Shown one piece after another: positions 1 to 6,745 of a stretch of 17,695 nt of DNA. Under the pieces are notes generated by a model that worked only from the letters and a program-made list of their open reading frames with translations, was not told the origin of the DNA and made no database searches. The stretch spans positions 1 to 17,695 of the forward strand of contig UQGD01000037.1 in the NCBI GenBank assembly GCA_900540455.1, written 5' to 3'. Each line of letters opens with the position of its first letter. Positions within the stretch are counted from its first letter, which is position 1. The stretch comes from an uncultured Faecalibacterium sp. (lineage in GTDB: Bacteria; Bacillota; Clostridia; Oscillospirales; Ruminococcaceae). A program made the translations under genes and the position numbers.

Positions 1-52
1 CCGTCACGGCTTCGCCGTGCCACCTCTCCCGAAAGGGAGAGGCTTTGGCAAA
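1..52. repeat. Palindromic two-hairpin repeat, left unit
   Basis: Two adjacent hairpins are followed by a short tail. CACGGC (5-10) pairs with GCCGTG (14-19) across a TTC loop. CCTCTCCC (23-30) pairs with GGGAGAGG (35-42) across a GAAA tetraloop. The tail TTGGCAAA ends at 52. The unit may continue left of the window. A second unit in opposite orientation lies at 121-176. The CTCTCCC-GAA-GGGAGAG core resembles interspersed repeats I associate with Faecalibacterium genomes; that association is from memory. Positions 53-120 between the units show no gene. Confidence 0.75.
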
Positions 53-120
53 GGCAGAACGTTTACCGCTTATCGGCTGACTTCTTCTGCCATTGACTAG
101 TGAAGACGAGAGTTACCCTT

Positions 121-176
121 TTTGCCAAGGGCTCTCCCTTCGGGAGAGCTGTCGCCGTAGGCGACTGAGAGGGTTC
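121..176. repeat. Palindromic two-hairpin repeat, right (inverted) unit
   Basis: This is the mirror image of the unit at 1-52. TTTGCCAA (121-128) is followed by GCTCTCCC (131-138) pairing with GGGAGAGC (142-149), then GTCGCC (151-156) pairing with GGCGAC (160-165). On the reverse strand the order is outer hairpin, CTCTCCC hairpin, TTGGCAAA, as in the left unit. The outer hairpins differ in sequence between the units but keep the same shape. Two inverted palindromic units about 70 bp apart form a REPIN or MITE-like arrangement. Positions 177-216 hold nothing recognisable. Confidence 0.75.
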
Positions 177-216
177 ATCCCGGAAGCACCCCTCTCCCCG
201 CATCTATCCTACACAC

Positions 217-250
217 AAAAAACGGCCCGTGCGGATGCACGGGCCGTTTT
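217..250 (-). terminator. Intrinsic terminator of the RND gene
   Basis: AAAACGGCCCGTGC (219-232) and GCACGGGCCGTTTT (237-250) form a perfect 14-bp stem with a GGAT loop. On the minus strand the hairpin is followed by six T (complement of A 217-222). It lies 45 bp past the RND stop codon. Four T on the plus side suggest it could also work weakly in the other direction. Confidence 0.9.
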
Positions 251-294
251 GGCAAAGTTTCTCGAAAAAGCGGGGGGAGCGTTCTCTTTTCTGC

Positions 295-3200
295 TTACAC
301 CTGCGCCTGGGGAGCGGCGTTCTGCTGGGCGAGATACTCGGCGGCATCGTCGGGGATATCGTCCAGGTCGTCGCTGCCCACATCCACCTGCAGCGGCGGG
401 CGCTTGAACAGCAGATCGTACAGGATCGGCACGATATACAGGGTCATCAGGGTAGCATAGCTCAAGCCGCAGATGATGACCAGTGCCATACCGCTCATGA
501 GCTGGCTGGCCATATCGTTGCTGAACACCATTTGCAGCATCGCCAGCACGGTGGTCAGGGTGGTCATCAGGATGGGGCGCATACGGGTCTTACCGGTAGC
601 CACCAAAGCGGCGTGACGCTCCAGACCGCCAATACGCAGCTGGTTTGCATAGTCCACGAACACGATGCCGTTGTTGACCACGGTACCCATCAGCACGATG
701 AAGCCCATCAGCGAGATCATGGTCAGCTGCTGGCCGGTGACCAGCAGACCCAGCAGGCCGCCAGTAAAGGCCAGCGGCACCGTAAACAGCACAATGAAGG
801 GGGACAGCAGGCTCTGGAACTGCGCCACCATGACCAGGTAGACAAAGGGCAATGCCAGCGCCATCCACTGGACCATCTCCTGCACCATGTAGTTCACGGT
901 ATCGGACTCGCCGCCCAGGGAGAACCAGCAGCCCTCCGGCATATCGGCGCTGGCGGCATACTCGTCCAGCTTATCCTGCAGCAGACGGGACTGCACGGTG
1001 GTGTTATAGCCTTCCAGCGTATCGGCCTTTACCGAGATATACTGGGTCTGGTTCACGCTGGTAATGGCGTCCGGGGCGGTGCCGGTGGTCCAGGTAGCAA
1101 TATCGGACAGTTTGCAGCTGCCCACCAGGGTAGTCATATCCGACTGCATCACGCTGGTGGCAAAGGTCATGTCCATCATGTTCTCTTTGGTCACCGGGTC
1201 CAGGTTATTGGTGATCTGGATATTCATCGAGGTGCCATCCACCGTTACCGGGGTAGCGGCGGTGGTGCTGGTGGTCAGGCGCTGGGCGATCTGCTGGTAG
1301 ACCTGGGCCACGGTCAGGCCATTGGCGCGCACCGCATCCCGGTCGATCTTCAGGTTGATGGTCGCATCGCCGCCGCCCAGACCGTTGGCTGCATTGGCAA
1401 AGCCCTCGGTGCTGTTTACCAGCTCCACCACCTTTTCCGACAGGGCAGAGATGGTCTCCGCATCCGGGCCGAACACCTGCACCTCCAGGCCGCTGGCCAG
1501 ACCGCTGGTCAGCTCCTGCATACCGCTGATCTCCACCTCGGCGGTGCAGCTCTCCACACCGGCCAGGGCATCCACCATGCTCTGACGGGCGGTCTCGATC
1601 TCGGCGGGGTTCAGGCTCTCGTCCAGCAGCACGCTGATCTGGTAGCTGCCGTAGCTGTTGGCGCCGTCCAGCATCGAGGTGATCTGGCTGGGCAGGCCCA
1701 GCTGGCTGATATCAAAGCCCATGATGCTCTTATCCGTCACGATCGCAGCCTCACGGACGTTCTCCACCCCCATCACAGCTTCCAGCGCCTGGCCGGCTGT
1801 CTGGTAGGACTCCTCCTTGGTCAGGCCGTCCTGGGTGTGCAGGGTAATGGCTGCTTCGTTGCTGGTCATGGCGGGCAGCAGTTCCACGCCCATGGTCAGC
1901 ACCTGCCAGCCGCAGAACACCAGCAGAGCCGTAGCCGCCACCAGGGGCAGCGCCTTATGCTTCAGCGCCCATTCCAGGCTCTTGGCATACTTATCCTGGA
2001 TCTTATCAAACCAGGGCAGGGACTTAGGCTCTGCCTTTTTCAGCAGGGTAGAGGCAGAGGCGGGCACCACGGTCACAGCCACCAGCAAGGAAGCCATGAG
2101 GCAGTAGCCGATGCACAGGGACATGGGCAGCATCAGGTTCTTGACCAGCTGGCTGGAAAAGACCACCGGCAAAAAGACGCACACCGAGGTCAGGGTAGAG
2201 GCCACGATGGACATACCCACCTGTTTGGTGCCCTGCACCGCTGCACGGGCTGCCGGCACGCCACGGCTGCGCAGGCGGTAGATATTCTCGATGACCACGA
2301 TGGAGTTGTCCACCAGCATACCAATGCCCAGGGACAGGCCCGCCAGGGTCATCACGTTCAGGTCCATATTAGAGAAGTACATCAGCACCAGCGCAAACAG
2401 CACCGACAAGGGGATGCTGACGCCGACCACGATGGTGGGCTTGAGGTCCTTGAGGAAGATGGCCAGCACCAAAATGGCCAGCACTGCACCCAGCAGCATA
2501 CTGCTGAGGATGCTCTTGATGATGATGGTGATATAGTTGCCCTGGTTGGACACCACTACCACATGCAGACCGGGGTTCTGCTGCTCCAGCTTATCAAAGG
2601 CCGCCAGGCAGTTGCCGGACACCTGTCCGGCGCTGGAATTGGTGCTCTTATAGATCTTGACCACGGCGGCATTCTCGCCGTTCAGGCGGGTAAAGGTAGC
2701 GGCTGCGTTGTCGATGATCTCCACGTCCGCCACATCTGCCAGGCGCACGTCTCCAAAGCCATCCACCCGCAGCAGCAGCGCACCGGCGATATCCTCCACG
2801 CCGCTGTACTCCTGGCCCACCTTCAAAAGCCAGGACTGGCCGTCCTTATCGGCGATATAACCTGCCGGCATCGAGAAGTTCTGGGCATAGATCAGGGTAG
2901 ACAGGGTCTCGATATCCAGCTGCTTGGACACATCGGCGCTGGACAGAGCCTTCTGTTTGGCTTCCTCATAATACTGCTGGGCAGCCATGAACTGCTCTTC
3001 GTACTCCCGCAGCATATTGGCCGCCTCGTTAAAGGCTGCGATCGCATCCAACTGCTGCTGAGAGAACTGCCCCAGCGCTGTGGAGAAGCCGCTCATCATC
3101 TCCGGCACATTGTCCATGGCCTTGATGGTGTCTTCCAGCGTTTTATAGATAATATCCAGGCTCTTCTGCACTTCCAGGCTGTCTGCCAGATCCGAAACGT

Positions 3201-4230
3201 TGCCGCCCTGGCCGCCGCCCTCCGCATTCAGGCGGGTCTGCAGGTTTTGCAGTGCGGTGGTGAGCTTATCGGTGATGGAGCGCAGCTCTGCTACGATCTC
3301 GATGAGGGAGTCGATGTCCCGCATACCGGTCTCGTTGAACTTATCCATCACATGCTGCAGCCCCTGGCTTACTTCCACCAGAGCCTGCTGGATCTCCGGC
3401 TCATTGACGATGGAGATCAGCTGGTTGATGCTCTGCAACAGCGCCTGGGCCTGGGCACGCACCGTCTCCACGGCCTTGCCCACCTCGTCCGACATCTGTT
3501 CCATCACCTGGGAGGAGACGTTGGCGCCAAAGTTCTTTTTCTGCTTATTGTACTCCGCACGGCCAGCCTCCAGCTGTGCCTGGGCTGCGTCCAGCTGGGC
3601 CTTGCCCTCGGCCAGGCGGACGTTGACCACCTCCAGCACACGGGCATTGATCTCATCGATCTTTTTCTGGTTCAGCTCCACCTGCACCATCTGGTCCACA
3701 AGACCAGTGGAGGACACGCTGGACACACCGTCCGCCCGCTGCAGGGTGGGCACCAGGGTATCCGACACATAGTCGGACAGCTCGTACAGGTCTGCCCCTT
3801 CCTGGCTGACAGCTGCCGTCATAAAGGCATTCATGTTCAGGCTGTACTCGATGATGGAGGGGGTCATGCAGCTTTCCGGCAGGCCGGAAGCCAGCTGGTC
3901 GATCTTGTTGGAGACCTTGACCAGGGCGCTGTTCATATCCGTCGTTTCTTCAAACCTCATCAAAAGCAGGCTGAAGTTTTCCGACGATGTAGCGGTGACC
4001 TGCTCCACGCCGGTGATGTTGCCCAGGCCGTTCTCCATCACGTCCGAGACTTCGCTCTCGACACGCTCCGGGCTGGCGCCGGGGTACACCGTCACCACCA
4101 TCAGGTACGGGGTGTTCACATTGGGCAGCAGGTTGGTCTGCATACCGGTCACTGAGACAAAGCCCAGCATGATGACCATGATCACGGCCACCAATACCGT
4201 AAATGGCCGTTTGACACTGAATTTTTCCAT
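295..4230 (-). CDS. RND-family (HAE1/AcrB-like) efflux transporter with coiled-coil insertion
   Basis: This is a proton-driven resistance-nodulation-division exporter of the cytoplasmic membrane, 1311 residues. Visible family features are an N-terminal start of FSVKRP type, a first membrane helix at about 9-28, the NLLPNVNTP and YPGASPE segments, a middle membrane block at about 566-730 with LVDNSIVVIENI near 640-650 (the proton-relay region), and a last block at about 1119-1278 with VVNNGIVFVDYANQLR. A short acidic tail follows. Typical AcrB-type proteins have roughly 1020-1050 residues. The excess is a helical, Gln/Ala/Glu-rich stretch at about 191-434, inserted in the first porter domain and predicted by eye to be coiled coil. 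The ATG has an AGGAG only 3 nt upstream, but it is the only start that fits the family's N-terminus. No membrane-fusion or regulator gene is adjacent in the window. The substrate is unknown. Confidence 0.93.
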   Translation of the reverse strand: MEKFSVKRPFTVLVAVIMVIMLGFVSVTGMQTNLLPNVNTPYLMVVTVYPGASPERVESEVSDVMENGLGNITGVEQVTATSSENFSLLLMRFEETTDMNSALVKVSNKIDQLASGLPESCMTPSIIEYSLNMNAFMTAAVSQEGADLYELSDYVSDTLVPTLQRADGVSSVSSTGLVDQMVQVELNQKKIDEINARVLEVVNVRLAEGKAQLDAAQAQLEAGRAEYNKQKKNFGANVSSQVMEQMSDEVGKAVETVRAQAQALLQSINQLISIVNEPEIQQALVEVSQGLQHVMDKFNETGMRDIDSLIEIVAELRSITDKLTTALQNLQTRLNAEGGGQGGNVSDLADSLEVQKSLDIIYKTLEDTIKAMDNVPEMMSGFSTALGQFSQQQLDAIAAFNEAANMLREYEEQFMAAQQYYEEAKQKALSSADVSKQLDIETLSTLIYAQNFSMPAGYIADKDGQSWLLKVGQEYSGVEDIAGALLLRVDGFGDVRLADVADVEIIDNAAATFTRLNGENAAVVKIYKSTNSSAGQVSGNCLAAFDKLEQQNPGLHVVVVSNQGNYITIIIKSILSSMLLGAVLAILVLAIFLKDLKPTIVVGVSIPLSVLFALVLMYFSNMDLNVMTLAGLSLGIGMLVDNSIVVIENIYRLRSRGVPAARAAVQGTKQVGMSIVASTLTSVCVFLPVVFSSQLVKNLMLPMSLCIGYCLMASLLVAVTVVPASASTLLKKAEPKSLPWFDKIQDKYAKSLEWALKHKALPLVAATALLVFCGWQVLTMGVELLPAMTSNEAAITLHTQDGLTKEESYQTAGQALEAVMGVENVREAAIVTDKSIMGFDISQLGLPSQITSMLDGANSYGSYQISVLLDESLNPAEIETARQSMVDALAGVESCTAEVEISGMQELTSGLASGLEVQVFGPDAETISALSEKVVELVNSTEGFANAANGLGGGDATINLKIDRDAVRANGLTVAQVYQQIAQRLTTSTTAATPVTVDGTSMNIQITNNLDPVTKENMMDMTFATSVMQSDMTTLVGSCKLSDIATWTTGTAPDAITSVNQTQYISVKADTLEGYNTTVQSRLLQDKLDEYAASADMPEGCWFSLGGESDTVNYMVQEMVQWMALALPFVYLVMVAQFQSLLSPFIVLFTVPLAFTGGLLGLLVTGQQLTMISLMGFIVLMGTVVNNGIVFVDYANQLRIGGLERHAALVATGKTRMRPILMTTLTTVLAMLQMVFSNDMASQLMSGMALVIICGLSYATLMTLYIVPILYDLLFKRPPLQVDVGSDDLDDIPDDAAEYLAQQNAAPQAQV

Positions 4231-4286
4231 GTTCTCCTACCGTTTCCACTCCTGCGCATTGCGCGGGTATATGTCCTAACATTCCT

Positions 4287-4314
4287 ATTATACACAGGGT
4301 ACGGGGGGTTGCAA
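4287..4314 (-). promoter_or_regulatory. Sigma-A-type promoter of the RND gene
   Basis: On the minus strand, TTGCAA (4309-4314), a 16-nt spacer and a perfect TATAAT (4287-4292) are followed by a leader of about 50 nt. A small dyad, GCGCA-T-TGCGC (4254-4264), lies in that leader and could be an operator, which is speculative. An A-rich tract upstream of the -35 on the transcribed orientation (complement of T 4338-4344) could act as an UP element. Confidence 0.75.
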
Positions 4315-4321
4315 GGGGCAT

Positions 4322-4344
4322 GGCAAGAATATTTGCCTTTTTTT
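4322..4344 (+). terminator. Terminator-like hairpin upstream of the RND promoter
   Basis: GGCAAG (4322-4327) and TTTGCC (4332-4337) form a six-pair stem including one G-U, with an AATA loop, followed directly by seven T (4338-4344). No plus-strand gene precedes it, so it could only end an antisense or read-through transcript across the RND start. The short stem makes it a weak candidate. The rest of 4345-4493 shows no convincing gene. Confidence 0.25.
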
Positions 4345-4493
4345 CACCGCAGACAGCCGATTTGCACCCGCCCTTCCCCAAAACCCGGCGTTCAGTGGAA
4401 ACACGTCCCAGCAAGGGCCAGAATTGCAGCTGCGCCGTTCCTTTGCCAAACCTTTGCTGCCAGAGCGGGCGCCCCGGCCCCTTTTTTCAAGCA

Positions 4494-4522
4494 TAGAAAA
4501 CCGCCGGGATTTATGGTATACT
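4494..4522 (+). promoter_or_regulatory. Extended -10 promoter of ricT
   Basis: TAGAAA (4494-4499), a 17-nt spacer and TATACT (4517-4522) are present, with TGG directly before the -10 (extended -10). Transcription would begin near 4529, about 58 nt before the ricT start. Confidence 0.6.
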
Positions 4523-4542
4523 AACCCTGTATCGAAAACTCT

Positions 4543-4565
4543 GCGCCGGCAAAGCGGCGCTTTTT
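4543..4565 (+). terminator. Possible attenuator hairpin in the ricT leader
   Basis: GCGCCG (4543-4548) pairs with CGGCGC (4555-4560), and five T follow (4561-4565). The hairpin lies between the predicted promoter and the ricT ribosome binding site, so a transcript from that promoter would meet a terminator-like structure within about 40 nt. No obvious competing antiterminator is visible in such a short leader. It may attenuate transcription, or it may only be a stabilising 5' hairpin. Confidence 0.5.
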
Positions 4566-4586
4566 GAAAAAAGATCGAGGAATACC

Positions 4587-5501
4587 ATGAAGCAAGTGAT
4601 CTCAGTCCGTTTCAAGGACAACGGAAAAAGCTATTATTTTGACCCCGCCGGGGCAGACCTGGCAAAAGGGGACTATGTGATCGTGGAGACCGCCCGCGGC
4701 GTGGAGTGCGGCGAGGTGGTCTCGCCGGTGCGCCAGCTGCCGGAATCCGCCCTGCCCAAGGCCCTGAAACCCATCACCCGGGTGGCAGACAGCGTGGATG
4801 TGCGCCGGATGCGCCAGAACCGGGAGGATGAAAAGCGGGCCTACCACACCTGCCAGGAGTGCATCGCCCGCCACGGCCTGGACATGAAGCTGGTGGATGC
4901 AGAGTATACCCTGGACCGCTCCAAGATCATGTTCTACTTTACCGCCGACGGCCGGGTAGACTTCCGGGAGCTGGTCAAGGACCTGGCGGGCATCTTCCAC
5001 ACCCGCATCGAGCTGCGTCAGATCGGTGTGCGGGACGAGAGCAAGATGATCGGCGGCCTGGGCATCTGCGGGCAGCCCTTCTGCTGCAGCCGCTTTTTGA
5101 AGGACTTCCAGCCCGTCTCCATCAAGATGGCCAAGGAGCAGAACCTCTCTTTGAACCCCACCAAGATCAGTGGCGCCTGCGGGCGGCTGATGTGCTGCCT
5201 GGCCTATGAGGAAAGTGCCTACGAGTACCTGAACAGCATCATGCCCATGGTGGGCAGCACCGTGCGCACCCCGGACGGCCTGGGCACCGTGCTGGAGGTG
5301 AACCCGGTATCCGGCTATCTGCGGGTACGCTGCGGGGCCGAGGCCCTGGCCCCCCGCTACTATAAGGTAGGCGTGTGTGAGTATGTCTGCGGCGGCAAGC
5401 GCGCCCCCCGCCGCCCCGACCCGGAGGACGATTACTCCGGCGTGCGCAACCCCGCCCCGGTGGTGGCCGCAGCCGACCCCGCAGAAAAGAAGAAACGCTG
5501 A
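4587..5501 (+). CDS. ricT: PSP1-domain protein, RicT/YaaT family
   Basis: The 304-residue protein has the PSP1 fold hallmarks: an N-terminal V-x-FK-x-x-GK-x-Y-x-F segment, the phrase VIVETARGVECGEVV (31-45), and two cysteine clusters, GICGQPFCCSRF (C161, C166, C167) and SGACGRLMCCLAYE (C198, C203, C204). In Bacillus, RicT works with RicA and RicF in an Fe-S-containing complex that helps RNase Y mature mRNAs; this is family knowledge. The conserved cysteines fit that cluster-binding role. The ATG follows GAGGAA at good spacing. The C-terminal 35 residues are basic, proline-rich and probably disordered. The downstream order ricT, trmN6, rsmI matches the Bacillus yaaT-yabB-yabC neighbourhood, which supports the assignment. 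RicA and RicF are not in the window. No clear terminator follows. Confidence 0.92.
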   Translation: MKQVISVRFKDNGKSYYFDPAGADLAKGDYVIVETARGVECGEVVSPVRQLPESALPKALKPITRVADSVDVRRMRQNREDEKRAYHTCQECIARHGLDMKLVDAEYTLDRSKIMFYFTADGRVDFRELVKDLAGIFHTRIELRQIGVRDESKMIGGLGICGQPFCCSRFLKDFQPVSIKMAKEQNLSLNPTKISGACGRLMCCLAYEESAYEYLNSIMPMVGSTVRTPDGLGTVLEVNPVSGYLRVRCGAEALAPRYYKVGVCEYVCGGKRAPRRPDPEDDYSGVRNPAPVVAAADPAEKKKR

Positions 5502-5547
5502 GTCTTTGGCTCACTCGACCAAATCCGTCCCAAAAACTTTGTGCAGG

Positions 5548-5559
5548 TTGCTAAAATCC
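5548..5559 (+). promoter_or_regulatory. Upstream copy of a repeated extended -10 motif
   Basis: TTGCTAAAATCC here recurs exactly at 5611-5622. Each copy contains TGC followed by TAAAAT, an extended -10. At this copy no good -35 is seen (CCCAAA at the right distance). An A6T6 tract (5561-5572), likely to bend DNA, lies between the copies. It is either a weak upstream promoter or half of a regulator site. Confidence 0.35.
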
Positions 5560-5591
5560 CAAAAAATTTTTTCCATTCAGGATAGTTAGTC

Positions 5592-5620
5592 TTGCCTTTT
5601 GGGGCCGATTTTGCTAAAAT
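5592..5620 (+). promoter_or_regulatory. Promoter of the ferredoxin gene
   Basis: TTGCCT (5592-5597), a 17-nt spacer and TAAAAT (5615-5620) are preceded by TGC, giving both a -35 and an extended -10. Transcription near 5627 leaves a leader of about 94 nt. This lets the small ferredoxin be expressed separately from ricT. Confidence 0.7.
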
Positions 5621-5659
5621 CCAAGTTAGGAGCAACTTCCTAGAGGGCATCGCTTGCAG

Positions 5660-5699
5660 CCGTGCCAAAGCAGACCTCTTTCATCATTTCAGGGCACGG
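5660..5699 (+). other. Hairpin in the ferredoxin leader
   Basis: CCGTGCC (5660-5666) and GGCACGG (5693-5699) are perfect complements around a 26-nt loop. They end just before the AAAGGAG ribosome binding site. There is no T-run, so this is not a terminator. It may stabilise the short mRNA or influence translation. Confidence 0.4.
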
Positions 5700-5720
5700 A
5701 GTTAAAAGGAGAGTCTTATT

Positions 5721-5891
5721 ATGGCACACAAGGTTACTGACGCATGTGTTGGCTGCGGCGCTTGCGAGGGCGCTTGCCCGGTTGGCGCTGTCGCCGTTGA
5801 GAACGGCGTGGCTGTTGTGAACGCAGATACCTGCATCGACTGCGGCGCTTGCGAGGGTGCTTGCCCCACCGGCGCTATCGTTGCTGAGTAA
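5721..5891 (+). CDS. 2[4Fe-4S] bacterial-type ferredoxin
   Basis: The 56-residue protein carries two clostridial-type binding motifs: C9-x2-C12-x2-C15-x3-C19-P and C38-x2-C41-x2-C44-x3-C48-P. Length and symmetry are those of classic clostridial ferredoxins, soluble low-potential electron carriers for anaerobic enzymes such as pyruvate:ferredoxin oxidoreductase and hydrogenase. It has its own promoter, a structured leader, AAAGGAG before the ATG and a terminator directly downstream, so it is an independent single-gene unit set into the ricT-trmN6-rsmI neighbourhood. Strong Gly/Ala/Val codon content fits a highly expressed small protein. Its partner enzymes are not in the window. Confidence 0.96.
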   Translation: MAHKVTDACVGCGACEGACPVGAVAVENGVAVVNADTCIDCGACEGACPTGAIVAE

Positions 5892-5935
5892 TCAGACGGC
5901 GTAAGGCTGAAAAGCCAAAAAGCACATAAGTCAAG

Positions 5936-5975
5936 GCGGCGGGAGTTTCCTCACCATGGGGGGCCCGCCGCTTTT
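5936..5975 (+). terminator. Intrinsic terminator after the ferredoxin gene
   Basis: GCGGCGGG (5936-5943) and CCCGCCGC (5964-5971) form an 8-bp stem with a 20-nt loop, followed by TTTT and further pyrimidines. It lies about 45 nt after the ferredoxin stop. Confidence 0.8.
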
Positions 5976-6036
5976 CTTCTGCCAAAGTTTTGGGTCTTGC
6001 ACCCGGTTTTTTTGTTACAGGAAAGACGCTGGAGAT

Positions 6037-6711
6037 ATGGAACATTCCACCGAGATTTTGTATAATAGGACTGCGGTCTATTGCTCTGCCGAGCATCGCT
6101 TTGGGTCAGACGCACTGCTTTTGTCCCGGTTCTGCGCCCCCAAACGGGCCGAAGCCGCCGTGGACTTGTGCTCCGGCTGCGGCATCGTGGCACTGGCCTG
6201 GCACGACGCCGGGCACCGCGGCCCGTGTGCCGCCGTGGAGCTGCAGCCCCCGGCCAGCGCCCTGCTGCAGGCAGCGGTGGCCGACCAGGACATCCGGCAT
6301 ATCCAGCCGGTCTGCGCCGACCTGCGCACCTTTGCCCAGCAGCCGGGCCAGTGGGACGTATGCGCCTGCAATCCGCCCTATTTTACCCAGGGCCCTGCCG
6401 CCGACAGCCCCGCCCGGGCCTTGGCCCGGCACGAGGAGAGCTGTGGGCTGGAGGATGTGTGCAGCTGCGGGTTCCGGCTGCTGCGGGATGGGGGCAAGCT
6501 GGCTTTGTGCCACCGGCCGGAGCGTCTGGCCGAGGTGCTGGCCGCTTTGCGGGCGGCACGGCTGGAGCCTAAGCGCCTGGCCTTTGTAAAAAACACCCCC
6601 GACGGCGCGCCCTGGCTCTTTTTGGTGGAAGCCCAGAAGAACCGCCGCACCGGCCTGCGGGTGGAGCCGGACGTATTGATCTGCAGCGGGGCTGCCCGCT
6701 ATGGCCGGTAA
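6037..6711 (+). CDS. trmN6: tRNA1(Val) adenine-37 N6-methyltransferase-like protein
   Basis: This is a class I SAM-dependent methyltransferase, about 224 residues, of the TrmN6/YfiC/YabB family, which methylates adenine-37 of tRNA(Val) in Escherichia coli. Visible features are RFGSDALLLSRF near residue 21, the SAM-binding motif DLCSGCG (43-49), and the adenine-N6 catalytic motif NPPYF (112-116). The open frame extends back to 5956, but family members begin close to the TEILYNRTAVYCS segment, and AGGAAAG precedes the ATG at 6037, so I chose that start. It lies between the ferredoxin terminator and rsmI; in Bacillus its homologue yabB is also near rsmI (yabC). A short gap of 34 nt to rsmI suggests cotranscription. 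The exact tRNA target is inferred from the family. Confidence 0.88.
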   Translation: MEHSTEILYNRTAVYCSAEHRFGSDALLLSRFCAPKRAEAAVDLCSGCGIVALAWHDAGHRGPCAAVELQPPASALLQAAVADQDIRHIQPVCADLRTFAQQPGQWDVCACNPPYFTQGPAADSPARALARHEESCGLEDVCSCGFRLLRDGGKLALCHRPERLAEVLAALRAARLEPKRLAFVKNTPDGAPWLFLVEAQKNRRTGLRVEPDVLICSGAARYGR

Positions 6712-6745
6712 AAACAAAAGAAGGATAGAACAGGAGGGGCTTTTC

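Noticed and set aside
93..407. Open frame across the repeat units and the terminator
   Set aside because: It reads through palindromic repeats and a terminator hairpin, and overlaps the end of the RND gene.
229..4155. A 1308-codon open frame antisense to the RND gene
   Set aside because: Its product is an implausible His/Gln/Gly-rich sequence with no domains. The GC-rich third positions of the real gene remove stops from this antisense frame.
4309..4524. Small open frame in the ricT-RND divergent gap
   Set aside because: It overlaps both promoters, has no ribosome binding site and shows no recognisable protein features.
5992..6013. GGGT/ACCC hairpin followed by seven T upstream of trmN6
   Set aside because: The stem has four pairs only, with two G between the stem and the T-run; too weak, and the ferredoxin terminator lies just upstream.
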